From positions 1-7,028 of the forward strand of contig WLME01000059.1 in assembly GCA_009700365.1 (NCBI GenBank): 7,028 bases of DNA. Direction: 5' to 3'. The position numbers were made by a program, and so were the translations under genes. Of this stretch, positions 1-6,241 are shown one piece after another (the stretch's first letter is position 1; every line of letters starts with the position of its first letter). The notes under the pieces are model-generated. The model ran no database searches and had not been told where the DNA came from. It saw only the letters and a program-made list of their open reading frames with translations. The stretch comes from Actinomycetota bacterium (GTDB lineage Bacteria; Actinomycetota; Actinomycetes; Nanopelagicales; Nanopelagicaceae).

Positions 1-477
1 GCACTCAGTGCAGCACCGGGTGCGCATGGTCTTTCGCTGCTTCCTTACTTTGAAGGTGAAAGAACGCCTAACCGCCCTGATGCAACTGGCGTATTTGCCG
101 GTATGAATCTCACCAATTCAAATCCCGCTGATATCGCACGAGCGATGATTGAAGGAATGTTATGTGGACTAGTTGATGCAGTCGATGCGCTCGAACAATT
201 AGGAGTTTCAATAAATCGCGTCTTGCTCATTGGTGGCGCCGCCAAGAATCCTGCTATCGCATCCATTGCTTCATCACTCTTTGGCCGTGAAGTCTTAGTG
301 CCACAACCAGGAGAATATGTCGCAGACGGCGCTGCTCGACAAGCTGCGTGGGCGTTAATGGGTGGAGCGAGTGCGCCACAATGGAATCTTGGTGATGTTG
401 CTTCGATTCAATCACAATCGACCCCTGACGTTGTAGCCACATACAGAACTCTGCGAGATAGAACCCTCCATTGGTAA
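1..477 (+). CDS. xylB: Xylulokinase, FGGY carbohydrate kinase family (C-terminal part, 5' truncated by window)
   Basis: The gene is open from base 1 and ends at TAA 475-477, leaving 158 residues of a protein usually near 480. Seen: LLPYFEGERTP at residues 14-24, the RAMIEGM helix, LLIGGAAKNP near 76-85, and GEYVADGAARQAAWAL near 105-120. These match the C-terminal actin-like ATPase lobe of FGGY kinases, in the order and wording typical of actinobacterial xylulokinases. Family role: ATP-dependent phosphorylation of D-xylulose to xylulose 5-phosphate in the cytosol, feeding the pentose phosphate pathway. The catalytic aspartate and the sugar-binding N-terminal lobe lie upstream of the window, so substrate specificity cannot be checked; a ribulokinase-like or other pentulose kinase remains possible. 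Its last codons overlap the next gene's start (TTGGTAA), which suggests translational coupling. Confidence 0.88.
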   Translation, partial: ALSAAPGAHGLSLLPYFEGERTPNRPDATGVFAGMNLTNSNPADIARAMIEGMLCGLVDAVDALEQLGVSINRVLLIGGAAKNPAIASIASSLFGREVLVPQPGEYVADGAARQAAWALMGGASAPQWNLGDVASIQSQSTPDVVATYRTLRDRTLHW

Positions 478-1970
478 AAGTTGTACTGCTTTTGAATGAC
501 CAGCTCAATCGCAATTACGGAGCACTGAAGACGGCTAAACCATCTACTCATCACATCCTCTTCATTGAGAGTGAGCGGATGCTCACCACGCGAACCTGGC
601 ACATTCAGCGACTCTTCTTTCTGATGTCTGCACGCGATCATTTCCTGCAGGATCTTCGCGATGAAGGCTTTTCCGTTACTTTCATTCGAAGTGCAAATAC
701 TGAAGTAGGTATTCAAGAATTTAGGAATTCATTTCCAGAAATTGAAATTGAAGTTGCCGAACCCTCTTCACATCAACAGTATGAACAATTGAAGAGTGCT
801 GGATTAACTTTTATACCGAATGATTTCTTCCTGACTCCCCGCCCTCTCTTCGCACAGTGGGCCGGTACACAAAAGAACCTCGTTATGGAGAACTTTTATA
901 GGGCGCAGAGAGTTCGACTAGATATTTTGATGGAAGGTAACCCCCCTGTGGGTGGACGCTGGAATTTTGATGCCGATAACCGTCTCCCACCGCCAAAAGG
1001 TGATCATCAGTGGCCCGCCTACCTCGAGCATTCGCGTGATCAGATTGATTCTGAAGTACTAGACGATATCAAGAAGAGAAATCTTCCTACCTTTGGTTCA
1101 GAACCCGATACAACTTGGGGTACTACTCGCGCTGCTGCCCTAGAACAAATGGATCACTTCTTCGAAAATTCTTTTGCAGAATTTGGTGCCTACGAGGATG
1201 CAATGACTACTCACACGTGGGCAGTCAATCATTCGCTCTTGAGCCCTTACCTCAACATTGGTTTGTTGCACGCCGATGAAGTAATTGATGCAGCTCTGGC
1301 TCGTTATGACAGAGGCGATATTCCTATTGCCAGTGCTGAGGGATTTATTAGACAAATTATTGGCTGGCGCGAGTACATCAATGGTCTCTATTGGCATTTC
1401 GGGGATCACTATCGAAGCGAGAACTCGCTTAACGCTACTCGCCCACTGCTCCCGCTTTTTGAGGATTCTACAAAAACCCAGATGCACTGTGTCTCAACTC
1501 AAGTCAAAGATATCGAAGCGCGCGCATGGGTCCATCACATTCCACGCCTAATGGTGCTTAGCAATCTAGCTCTAATCACTGGAACATCTCCTCAAGAATT
1601 TCTCGATTGGATGCGCAGAGCATTTATTGATTCTGCAGATTGGGTCATGGTCCCGAATGTGATCGGCATGAGTCTTCACGCAGATGGAGGACAGCTTGCA
1701 ACAAAACCTTATGCGTCGGGCGGTTCTTACATTTCGAAGATGGGAAATTTCTGCAAAGGATGCGCATTTGATCCAAAGAAGCGAATCGGGGCAGATGCAT
1801 GTCCATTCACTACTTTGTACTGGGATTTTCTCGACCGAAACAAGGAGCGTTTTTCCAAAAATCACAGAATGGGTCAACAACTTGCTGGATTACAACGGCT
1901 GAGTGATTTACCTGAATTACGTGAACGCGCGAAAGAAGTTTTGGACCTTCTCTCTCGCGGTGAACTCTGA
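471..1970 (+). CDS. Iron-sulfur bacterial cryptochrome/photolyase (PhrB/CryB type, probable (6-4) photolyase)
   Basis: 499 residues, full length for the FeS-BCP (DPRP) family. The N-terminal antenna domain opens with LLLNDQL (residues 6-12; relatives usually have GDQL). The linker carries MENFYRAQR (139-147), MEGNPPVGGRWNFDADNR (154-171). The C-terminal FAD domain has HHIPRLM (355-361), DWVMVPNVIGM (390-400), KPYASGGSYI (412-421). Cysteines C340, C428, C431 and C444 have exactly the spacing (88, 3, 13) recalled for the [4Fe-4S] ligands of Agrobacterium PhrB (350, 438, 441, 454). The same offset puts H355, H356, D387, Y414 and Y420 on PhrB active-site positions. Expected role: blue-light repair of (6-4) photoproducts with FAD and a ribityllumazine antenna; a sensory cryptochrome is the alternative. 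The TTG start is the first usable codon after an in-frame TAG at 459-461; only a weak GAGA lies 12 nt upstream. Two of PhrB's three electron-chain positions appear changed (see findings). Confidence 0.9.
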   Translation: MVKVVLLLNDQLNRNYGALKTAKPSTHHILFIESERMLTTRTWHIQRLFFLMSARDHFLQDLRDEGFSVTFIRSANTEVGIQEFRNSFPEIEIEVAEPSSHQQYEQLKSAGLTFIPNDFFLTPRPLFAQWAGTQKNLVMENFYRAQRVRLDILMEGNPPVGGRWNFDADNRLPPPKGDHQWPAYLEHSRDQIDSEVLDDIKKRNLPTFGSEPDTTWGTTRAAALEQMDHFFENSFAEFGAYEDAMTTHTWAVNHSLLSPYLNIGLLHADEVIDAALARYDRGDIPIASAEGFIRQIIGWREYINGLYWHFGDHYRSENSLNATRPLLPLFEDSTKTQMHCVSTQVKDIEARAWVHHIPRLMVLSNLALITGTSPQEFLDWMRRAFIDSADWVMVPNVIGMSLHADGGQLATKPYASGGSYISKMGNFCKGCAFDPKKRIGADACPFTTLYWDFLDRNKERFSKNHRMGQQLAGLQRLSDLPELRERAKEVLDLLSRGEL

Positions 1971-1982
1971 TTCAATATCGCC

Positions 1983-2909
1983 ATGCCTTTAGCGCCAGAA
2001 ATCAAAGCTTTCCTCGAGGCGGGTGCTGCTGCGGGACTTCCGCAAGTATGGGAAGCGCCACTCGATGTGATTCGCAGAAATACTCAATCACGTGTTGCGC
2101 TTGCCGGACCTGTTGAGCCAATCTTTCAAGTCATAAATCGCTTCATTCCTGGGCCAACAGCTGATCTTCCTATTCGGATCTATCGCCCAACAGATTCTGA
2201 GAGCGCTCAAGCAATTGTTTTCTTTCACGGCGGCGGTTGGGTTCTAAATTTTCTAGATATTTATGATGCAGCACTTTCTCGTTTAGCTAATCAAAGCGGT
2301 GCGACCATCATTAGCGTCAACTACCAGAAAGCACCTGAGCACCCATTCCCGACGCCATTCGATGATTGTTACGCAACCTTGCTCTGGGTTATAGCTAATG
2401 CTGCAGGACTGAAAATTGACGCGAATAACCTTGGAGTGGCAGGCGATAGCGCTGGCGCAAATCTTGCTTCAGCGGTTGCACTTAAAGCGCGTGATCACAA
2501 TGTAAATCTCGCCTTTCAAATCCTTATCTATCCTTGCAATAACCGAGATTTTGAAACAGCTTCGTATCGAGATCATGCAACTGGATACGGACTTTCGACA
2601 CAAGGAATGAAATGGTTTTGGGAAAAGTATCTACAAGACGACCAATACGATTCAAATCCTTACGCAGTGCCAGCTAGGGCTCAGAGTTTTAAGGGCCTTG
2701 CGCCAGCAATCATTATTACCGCCCAATACGACCCACTACTCAGCGATGGCGAAGAGTATGCCGAGCTGCTTCGTAACGATGGCGTGAATGTTTCTTATCA
2801 AAGTTATGAAGGAATGATTCACGGATTCTTCGCAAACCTTGCGGTGACTCCCACATCACGTCAGGCTATTGATCAGGTAGCAGAAACGTTAAAAGGTATT
2901 AAGCGGTAA
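1983..2909 (+). CDS. Alpha/beta hydrolase, hormone-sensitive-lipase (family IV) esterase
   Basis: 308 residues, normal for the family. Seen: oxyanion-hole motif HGGGW at 82-86 and nucleophile elbow GDSAG at 154-158 with Ser156. By family position, Asp250 in [15 protein letters not shown] and His280 in IHGFF complete the triad. Residues 1-60 form the helical cap expected in HSL-type enzymes. There is no signal peptide, so it should be cytosolic. Family members hydrolyse short-chain carboxylic esters; the natural substrate cannot be read from the sequence. ATG 1983 is the first start codon after the photolyase stop (TGA 1968-1970), with 12 nt between and no clear Shine-Dalgarno. It lies in the same frame as the photolyase, so that one TGA separates the two. 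Co-transcription is likely. Its 3' end overlaps glgC on the other strand by 11 bp. Confidence 0.88.
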   Translation: MPLAPEIKAFLEAGAAAGLPQVWEAPLDVIRRNTQSRVALAGPVEPIFQVINRFIPGPTADLPIRIYRPTDSESAQAIVFFHGGGWVLNFLDIYDAALSRLANQSGATIISVNYQKAPEHPFPTPFDDCYATLLWVIANAAGLKIDANNLGVAGDSAGANLASAVALKARDHNVNLAFQILIYPCNNRDFETASYRDHATGYGLSTQGMKWFWEKYLQDDQYDSNPYAVPARAQSFKGLAPAIIITAQYDPLLSDGEEYAELLRNDGVNVSYQSYEGMIHGFFANLAVTPTSRQAIDQVAETLKGIKR

Positions 2910-4122
2910 CAATCATTCCCTTGCCGACTACAACGATTCCGCTTTCGGTCACAGTAAATCGTCCTCTGTCGCGCTCAAGATCAACACCAATCTGAGCGCC
3001 AGGTTCAACGATTACACCCTTATCAATAATCGCTTTTCGCACGACAGCGCGGTCGCCAATCTTTACTCCTGGCATTAACACTGCTCCATCGACAAATGCG
3101 CCGGAACCAACATGTACATCGTAAGAAGTGACAGTGTGATTTACATGTCCACCTGCAATGATTGAGCCTGCTCCCACGATTGAATCTTGTGCTATTCCAT
3201 TGGCGCTGAACTTAGCTGGAGGCAGAGAAGGTGGATTGGTCAGTAGCGGCCATTCGCGGTTGTAAAGATTGAAAATTGGATGGATAGAAACCAAATCCAT
3301 ATGTGCGTCGTAGTAGGCGTCAATAGAACCCACATCACGCCAATAACCCTTATCGCGCTCGGTTGCCCCGGGAACAATATTATTTTCAAAGTCATAAACC
3401 TTTGCGACCCCAGCTTTAGTGAGCATTGGAATGATGTTTGCACCAAGATCGTGACGTGATTCAAGATCCTCAGAGTCAAGTATCAAAGCTTCTTCCATGA
3501 CATCTCGCTTGAAGATGTAATTTCCCATAGAGACGAGAGAAAGATCTGGGTGCCCTGGCATCGCTGGAGGATTGGAAGGCTTTTCATGGAATGCCTTTAT
3601 TGTGATTCCATCCTCTGCCAACTCGATAACTCCAAACTCATGGGCTTCAGAGCGAGGCATACGAATAGCAGCGATGGTGATTCCTGCACCAGTTTCTAGG
3701 TGCTGTTCAAACATCTGGCTCGGATCCATGCGATACACGTGATCTGCACCAAAAACCAACACATGCTTTGGATTTTCATCCTGGATCAAATTGAAATTTT
3801 GCAAGATTGCATCAGCAGAACCGGTATACCAACGAGGCCCAAGTCGCTGTTGCGCCGGGACCGGAGTGATGTAATTTGAAAGTAGGGTCGACATGCGCCA
3901 TGTTGTTGTGATGTGGCGATCGAGTGAATGAGATTTATATTGAGTTAATACTGCAATTTTGCGCATCTCGGCATTAACGAGATTGGATAGAACGAAGTCA
4001 ATCAATCGATAAGAGCCACCAAATGGAACTGCCGGTTTAGCTCGATCGGCGGTAAGAGGCATAAGGCGCTTACCTTCACCGCCCGCAAGAACGATTCCTA
4101 GTGGGACTTCGTAGCGAGGCAT
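2899..4122 (-). CDS. glgC: Glucose-1-phosphate adenylyltransferase (ADP-glucose pyrophosphorylase)
   Basis: 407 residues, full length. It catalyses ATP + glucose 1-phosphate to ADP-glucose + PPi, the committed step of bacterial alpha-glucan synthesis, in the cytosol. Seen in order: nucleotide loop [12 protein letters not shown] (13-24); [17 protein letters not shown] (27-43), where K29 occupies the place of E. coli K39, linked to activator binding; WYTGSADA (98-105); [10 protein letters not shown] (124-133) with probable catalytic D127; FHEKP (178-182) with K181 at the glucose-1-phosphate lysine position; SMGNYIF (198-204); [18 protein letters not shown] (260-277). From about residue 305 to the end there is a left-handed beta-helix with hexapeptide-like repeats, as in other GlgC proteins. 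No key residue appears missing. Family members are allosterically regulated, but the effector cannot be predicted here. It diverges from the glucan synthase, as in mycobacteria, and has no room for a private terminator before the convergent hydrolase. Confidence 0.96.
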   Translation of the reverse strand: MPRYEVPLGIVLAGGEGKRLMPLTADRAKPAVPFGGSYRLIDFVLSNLVNAEMRKIAVLTQYKSHSLDRHITTTWRMSTLLSNYITPVPAQQRLGPRWYTGSADAILQNFNLIQDENPKHVLVFGADHVYRMDPSQMFEQHLETGAGITIAAIRMPRSEAHEFGVIELAEDGITIKAFHEKPSNPPAMPGHPDLSLVSMGNYIFKRDVMEEALILDSEDLESRHDLGANIIPMLTKAGVAKVYDFENNIVPGATERDKGYWRDVGSIDAYYDAHMDLVSIHPIFNLYNREWPLLTNPPSLPPAKFSANGIAQDSIVGAGSIIAGGHVNHTVTSYDVHVGSGAFVDGAVLMPGVKIGDRAVVRKAIIDKGVIVEPGAQIGVDLERDRGRFTVTESGIVVVGKGMIVTA

Positions 4123-4134
4123 GGGTCAAGGTTA
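4120..4134 (-). promoter_or_regulatory. Putative leaderless promoter of glgC
   Basis: Read on the minus strand, the bases before the start are CGATAACCTTGACCC then ATG. TAACCT (4129-4134) fits the actinobacterial -10 pattern TAnnnT and ends 6 nt before the A of ATG. Transcription would therefore begin at or next to the start codon. There is no Shine-Dalgarno in the space available and no convincing -35. This is inference from spacing and from symmetry with the glgA side. Confidence 0.42.
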
Positions 4135-4179
4135 TCGAAGAATTTTCAATCTATCTAGAGTGACCGATAGTCTTGCCAA
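4123..4179. promoter_or_regulatory. Divergent glgC/glgA intergenic region with imperfect inverted repeat
   Basis: This 57-bp region is the only sizeable non-coding gap in the window and must carry the promoters of both genes. Its outer 15 bp on each side (4123-4137 and 4165-4179) form an imperfect inverted repeat. Read outward they are CGATAACCTTGACCC and CGATAGTCTTGCCAA, identical at 10 of 15 positions and at 9 of the first 11. Each arm sits directly against a start codon. The 27-bp centre is AT-rich. The arms could be mirrored core promoters, an operator that co-regulates both genes, or both. Confidence 0.5.
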
Positions 4180-4182
4180 GTG
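4168..4182 (+). promoter_or_regulatory. Putative leaderless promoter of glgA
   Basis: TAGTCT (4168-4173) matches TAnnnT and is followed by 6 nt and then the GTG start at 4180. This is the same geometry as on the glgC side. TTCAAT (4145-4150), 17 bp upstream of the hexamer, is only a poor -35. GATAGT (4166-4171) is an overlapping alternative -10. No Shine-Dalgarno precedes the GTG, which agrees with a leaderless mRNA. Confidence 0.42.
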
Positions 4183-5343
4183 AGCGCAACTCGAATTGGA
4201 ATCGTGACAAAGGAGTGGCCACCGGCTGTTTATGGTGGAGCTGGAGTGCATGTTGTTCAGTTAACGCAAGCACTTCGCAAAGTCGCTGGGATTGAAGTTG
4301 ATGTCCATTGTTTTGGTGGCGCTCGTTCAGATGGTGCATTTGGATATGAGACTCCTGCAGACTTTTCTAGTGCAAATCCAGCACTTCAAGCTCTAGCGAC
4401 CGACCTTGCAATTGCGCAAAATCTTGGAAACGTTGATGTCATTCATAGCCACACTTGGTATGCGAATATGGCCGGTCATACCGCATCTCTTCTCTATGGA
4501 ACTCCCCATATCGTGAGCGCACATTCTCTAGAACCGCTTCGCCCATGGAAAGCAGAGCAGCTTGGCGGCGGATACCAAATTTCTTCGTGGGCTGAAAAAA
4601 TCGCATACGAGGCAGCCGATGCAATCATCGCTGTCAGCGATGGAATGCGTGGGGATGTATTGAAGGCCTATCCCAATGTAGATCCTGCGAAAGTGATCAC
4701 AATTCGCAATGGCGTAGACACCGATAAGTTTGCTCCGAACAATGATGATTCGATACTCAATGAATGTGGAATTTCGGGTCGATATGCAATGTTTGTCGGG
4801 CGCATTACCCGTCAAAAGGGGTTGGCGCATTTACTAAGAGCTTGGAAGAACGTTCCAGCAGAATACGGTTTGGTATTAGCTGCAGGCAGTCCTGATGAGG
4901 AGACTGTTGGAAATGAAGTTGCAGCTCTGATTGCTGAACTTCAAAAGACTCGAAGGAATGTCTGGTGGATTAAAGAGATGCTTCCACATGACTCATTGAC
5001 AGCGGCGCTGACTCACGCTGATCTATTCCTCTGTCCATCAATTTACGAACCTCTTGGAATCGTAAATCTTGAGGCGATGGCATGTGAAACTGCTGTTCTT
5101 GCATCGCGCGTAGGTGGAATACCTGAAGTTGTTACAGATAAGGTGACTGGCGAACTCGTTGAATACAGTGAAGACCATGCACGATTTGAAACTGACCTCT
5201 CGTCCGCAATCACTTCATTGATGTCACAGCCAGAGCTTCTAGAAAAATATGGCAAGGCTGGTAGGGCGCGCGCGCAGTCGGAATTCGGCTGGGATACCGT
5301 TGCTGCACAAACTATTGAACTCTACAAAAAAGTTATCCGATAG
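4180..5343 (+). CDS. glgA: Actinobacterial-type glycogen synthase / alpha-maltose-1-phosphate synthase (GT-B glycosyltransferase)
   Basis: 387 residues, the length of the short Corynebacterium-type glycogen synthases and well below the roughly 480 of classical GlgA. Seen: KEWPPAVYGGAGVHV (11-25), the N-terminal donor/acceptor loop; DVIHSHTWYA (86-95); a linker with AVSDGMR (151-157) and IRNGVDTDKF (175-184); the C-terminal Rossmann domain with FVGRITRQKG (205-214; R208 and K213 are the usual phosphate-contacting residues); and the EX7E signature E290-E298 in YEPLGIVNLEAM. It transfers glucose from ADP-glucose. In mycobacteria the orthologue (GlgM) mainly makes maltose 1-phosphate for the GlgE pathway; in corynebacteria it serves as glycogen synthase. 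Sequence alone does not decide, and neither glgE nor glgB is in the window. The GTG start gives the full N-terminal strand; stop is TAG. Its partner glgC diverges from a shared 57-bp region. Confidence 0.93.
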   Translation: MSATRIGIVTKEWPPAVYGGAGVHVVQLTQALRKVAGIEVDVHCFGGARSDGAFGYETPADFSSANPALQALATDLAIAQNLGNVDVIHSHTWYANMAGHTASLLYGTPHIVSAHSLEPLRPWKAEQLGGGYQISSWAEKIAYEAADAIIAVSDGMRGDVLKAYPNVDPAKVITIRNGVDTDKFAPNNDDSILNECGISGRYAMFVGRITRQKGLAHLLRAWKNVPAEYGLVLAAGSPDEETVGNEVAALIAELQKTRRNVWWIKEMLPHDSLTAALTHADLFLCPSIYEPLGIVNLEAMACETAVLASRVGGIPEVVTDKVTGELVEYSEDHARFETDLSSAITSLMSQPELLEKYGKAGRARAQSEFGWDTVAAQTIELYKKVIR

Positions 5344-6219
5344 ATGTCGCGTCGCGGGTGGATTCTCTTTCTCCTTGTTGGTTTTTTATGGGGTATCCCC
5401 TACCTCTTTATAAAGGTGGCAGTAGATCCCGATAATGGCTTTACACCAGCAATAGTTGTCTGCCTGCGCACAGCAATTGGAGCGGCAATCTTGATTCCTC
5501 TTGCAGTCAAGCAAGGGCAACTAACTGGGGCGCTCCGAGGCGCACGATACGTATTTTTCTACGCTCTACTAGAAATGATTGGGCCTTGGATTCTCATTGG
5601 CACCGCAGAACAGAAAATTTCATCCGGACTTGCTGGATTGCTCGTTGCCTCTGTTCCCATCTGGGCCACAATTTTTGCATCAATGCGCGGAGATAAAACT
5701 GTGTGGCATCACAAACGTCTCTTCGGAATAATTGTTGGTTTCATTGGCCTTATTGCAGTTGTAGGAATTGAAAGCATCACTGGTTCGGCCGATCCACTAT
5801 CTATCTTTATGGTCTTACTCGCATCAATCGGATATTCCTACGCAGTGATGATGGTGCAAGGTGCCCTGCCACATGTATCGGCGATTGCTATTAACGCAGT
5901 TGCTATGGCGATGACTGCGCTCTTCTATGCACCTTGGGCTATCGCGCAGTGGCCAGAACACCAGATCTCCGATGGAGCTATTCGAGCAATCATTGGTCTC
6001 GGAGTTCTTTCCACTGGAGCGGCATTTGTTGCATTCTTTACCTTAGCCTCCATTATCGGTGTTGCTCGCGGTTCGCTGGTGACATACCTCAATACCGCCA
6101 TCGCTGTTCTGCTTGGAGTAATTATTCTCAATGAGCCTTTGACTGTTGGAATAGTTTTAGGTCTTCCATTGGTATTAATCGGTTCATATTTTGCGAGTCG
6201 AAAGCCTGTTGCGCAGTAA
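5344..6219 (+). CDS. EamA/DMT-superfamily transporter, ten transmembrane helices
   Basis: 291 residues, standard for two-repeat EamA proteins. Ten hydrophobic segments can be seen at about 6-26, 33-53, 67-87, 93-113, 125-143, 151-171, 178-198, 211-233, 243-262 and 266-286, so it is an inner-membrane protein. Each half is one EamA repeat. The first begins with FLWGIPYLF, and the second ends with the typical NEPLT (263-267). The substrate is unknown: relatives export amino acids, purines or other metabolites, and some import. ATG 5344 directly follows the glgA TAG (5341-5343) in the same frame, with no Shine-Dalgarno, so expression probably depends on re-initiation after glgA. The link to glucan metabolism is positional only. 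Confidence 0.88.
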   Translation: MSRRGWILFLLVGFLWGIPYLFIKVAVDPDNGFTPAIVVCLRTAIGAAILIPLAVKQGQLTGALRGARYVFFYALLEMIGPWILIGTAEQKISSGLAGLLVASVPIWATIFASMRGDKTVWHHKRLFGIIVGFIGLIAVVGIESITGSADPLSIFMVLLASIGYSYAVMMVQGALPHVSAIAINAVAMAMTALFYAPWAIAQWPEHQISDGAIRAIIGLGVLSTGAAFVAFFTLASIIGVARGSLVTYLNTAIAVLLGVIILNEPLTVGIVLGLPLVLIGSYFASRKPVAQ

Positions 6220-6222
6220 AGA

Positions 6223-6241
6223 ATTGAGATACTTTCTCAAT
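6223..6241. repeat. Perfect 7-bp inverted repeat over the uppP start codon
   Basis: ATTGAGA (6223-6229), a 5-nt loop TACTT, then TCTCAAT (6235-6241). The right arm includes the A and T of the uppP ATG. There is no T-tract after it, and coding sequence follows at once, so it is not a normal intrinsic terminator. It could be an RNA hairpin that masks the start, a small operator, or chance. GATACT (6228-6233), a possible -10 placed 6 nt before the ATG, lies inside it. Confidence 0.4.

Noticed and set aside
464..470. CCCTCCA directly before the TTG start, resembling the 16S anti-SD sequence
   Set aside because: It encodes conserved-length C-terminal residues of the kinase and has the wrong polarity to act as a ribosome-binding site.
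254..716. Two minus-strand open frames (254-514 and 408-716) across the xylB/photolyase junction
   Set aside because: Their translations are low-complexity shadow sequence with no domain; the plus-strand genes explain the region.
4151..4170. CTATC...GATAG short inverted repeat inside the divergent promoter region
   Set aside because: Five-base arms with a 10-nt loop are expected by chance, and it is asymmetric relative to the stronger outer repeat.
4151..4339. Minus-strand open frame of 62 codons overlapping the 5' end of glgA
   Set aside because: It has no recognisable motif and lies opposite a well-supported gene and its promoter; it is a shadow frame.
5266..5275. Ten-base alternating GC run in glgA, a possible Z-DNA or fragile site
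   Set aside because: It encodes an ordinary Gly-Arg-Ala-Arg-Ala stretch near the C-terminus and is too short to argue for a structural role.
5326..5332. AAAAAAG heptamer resembling the dnaX slippery site, just before the glgA stop
   Set aside because: The register is AAA AAA GTT rather than A AAA AAG, and the next gene is in the same frame as glgA, so a shift would not join them.
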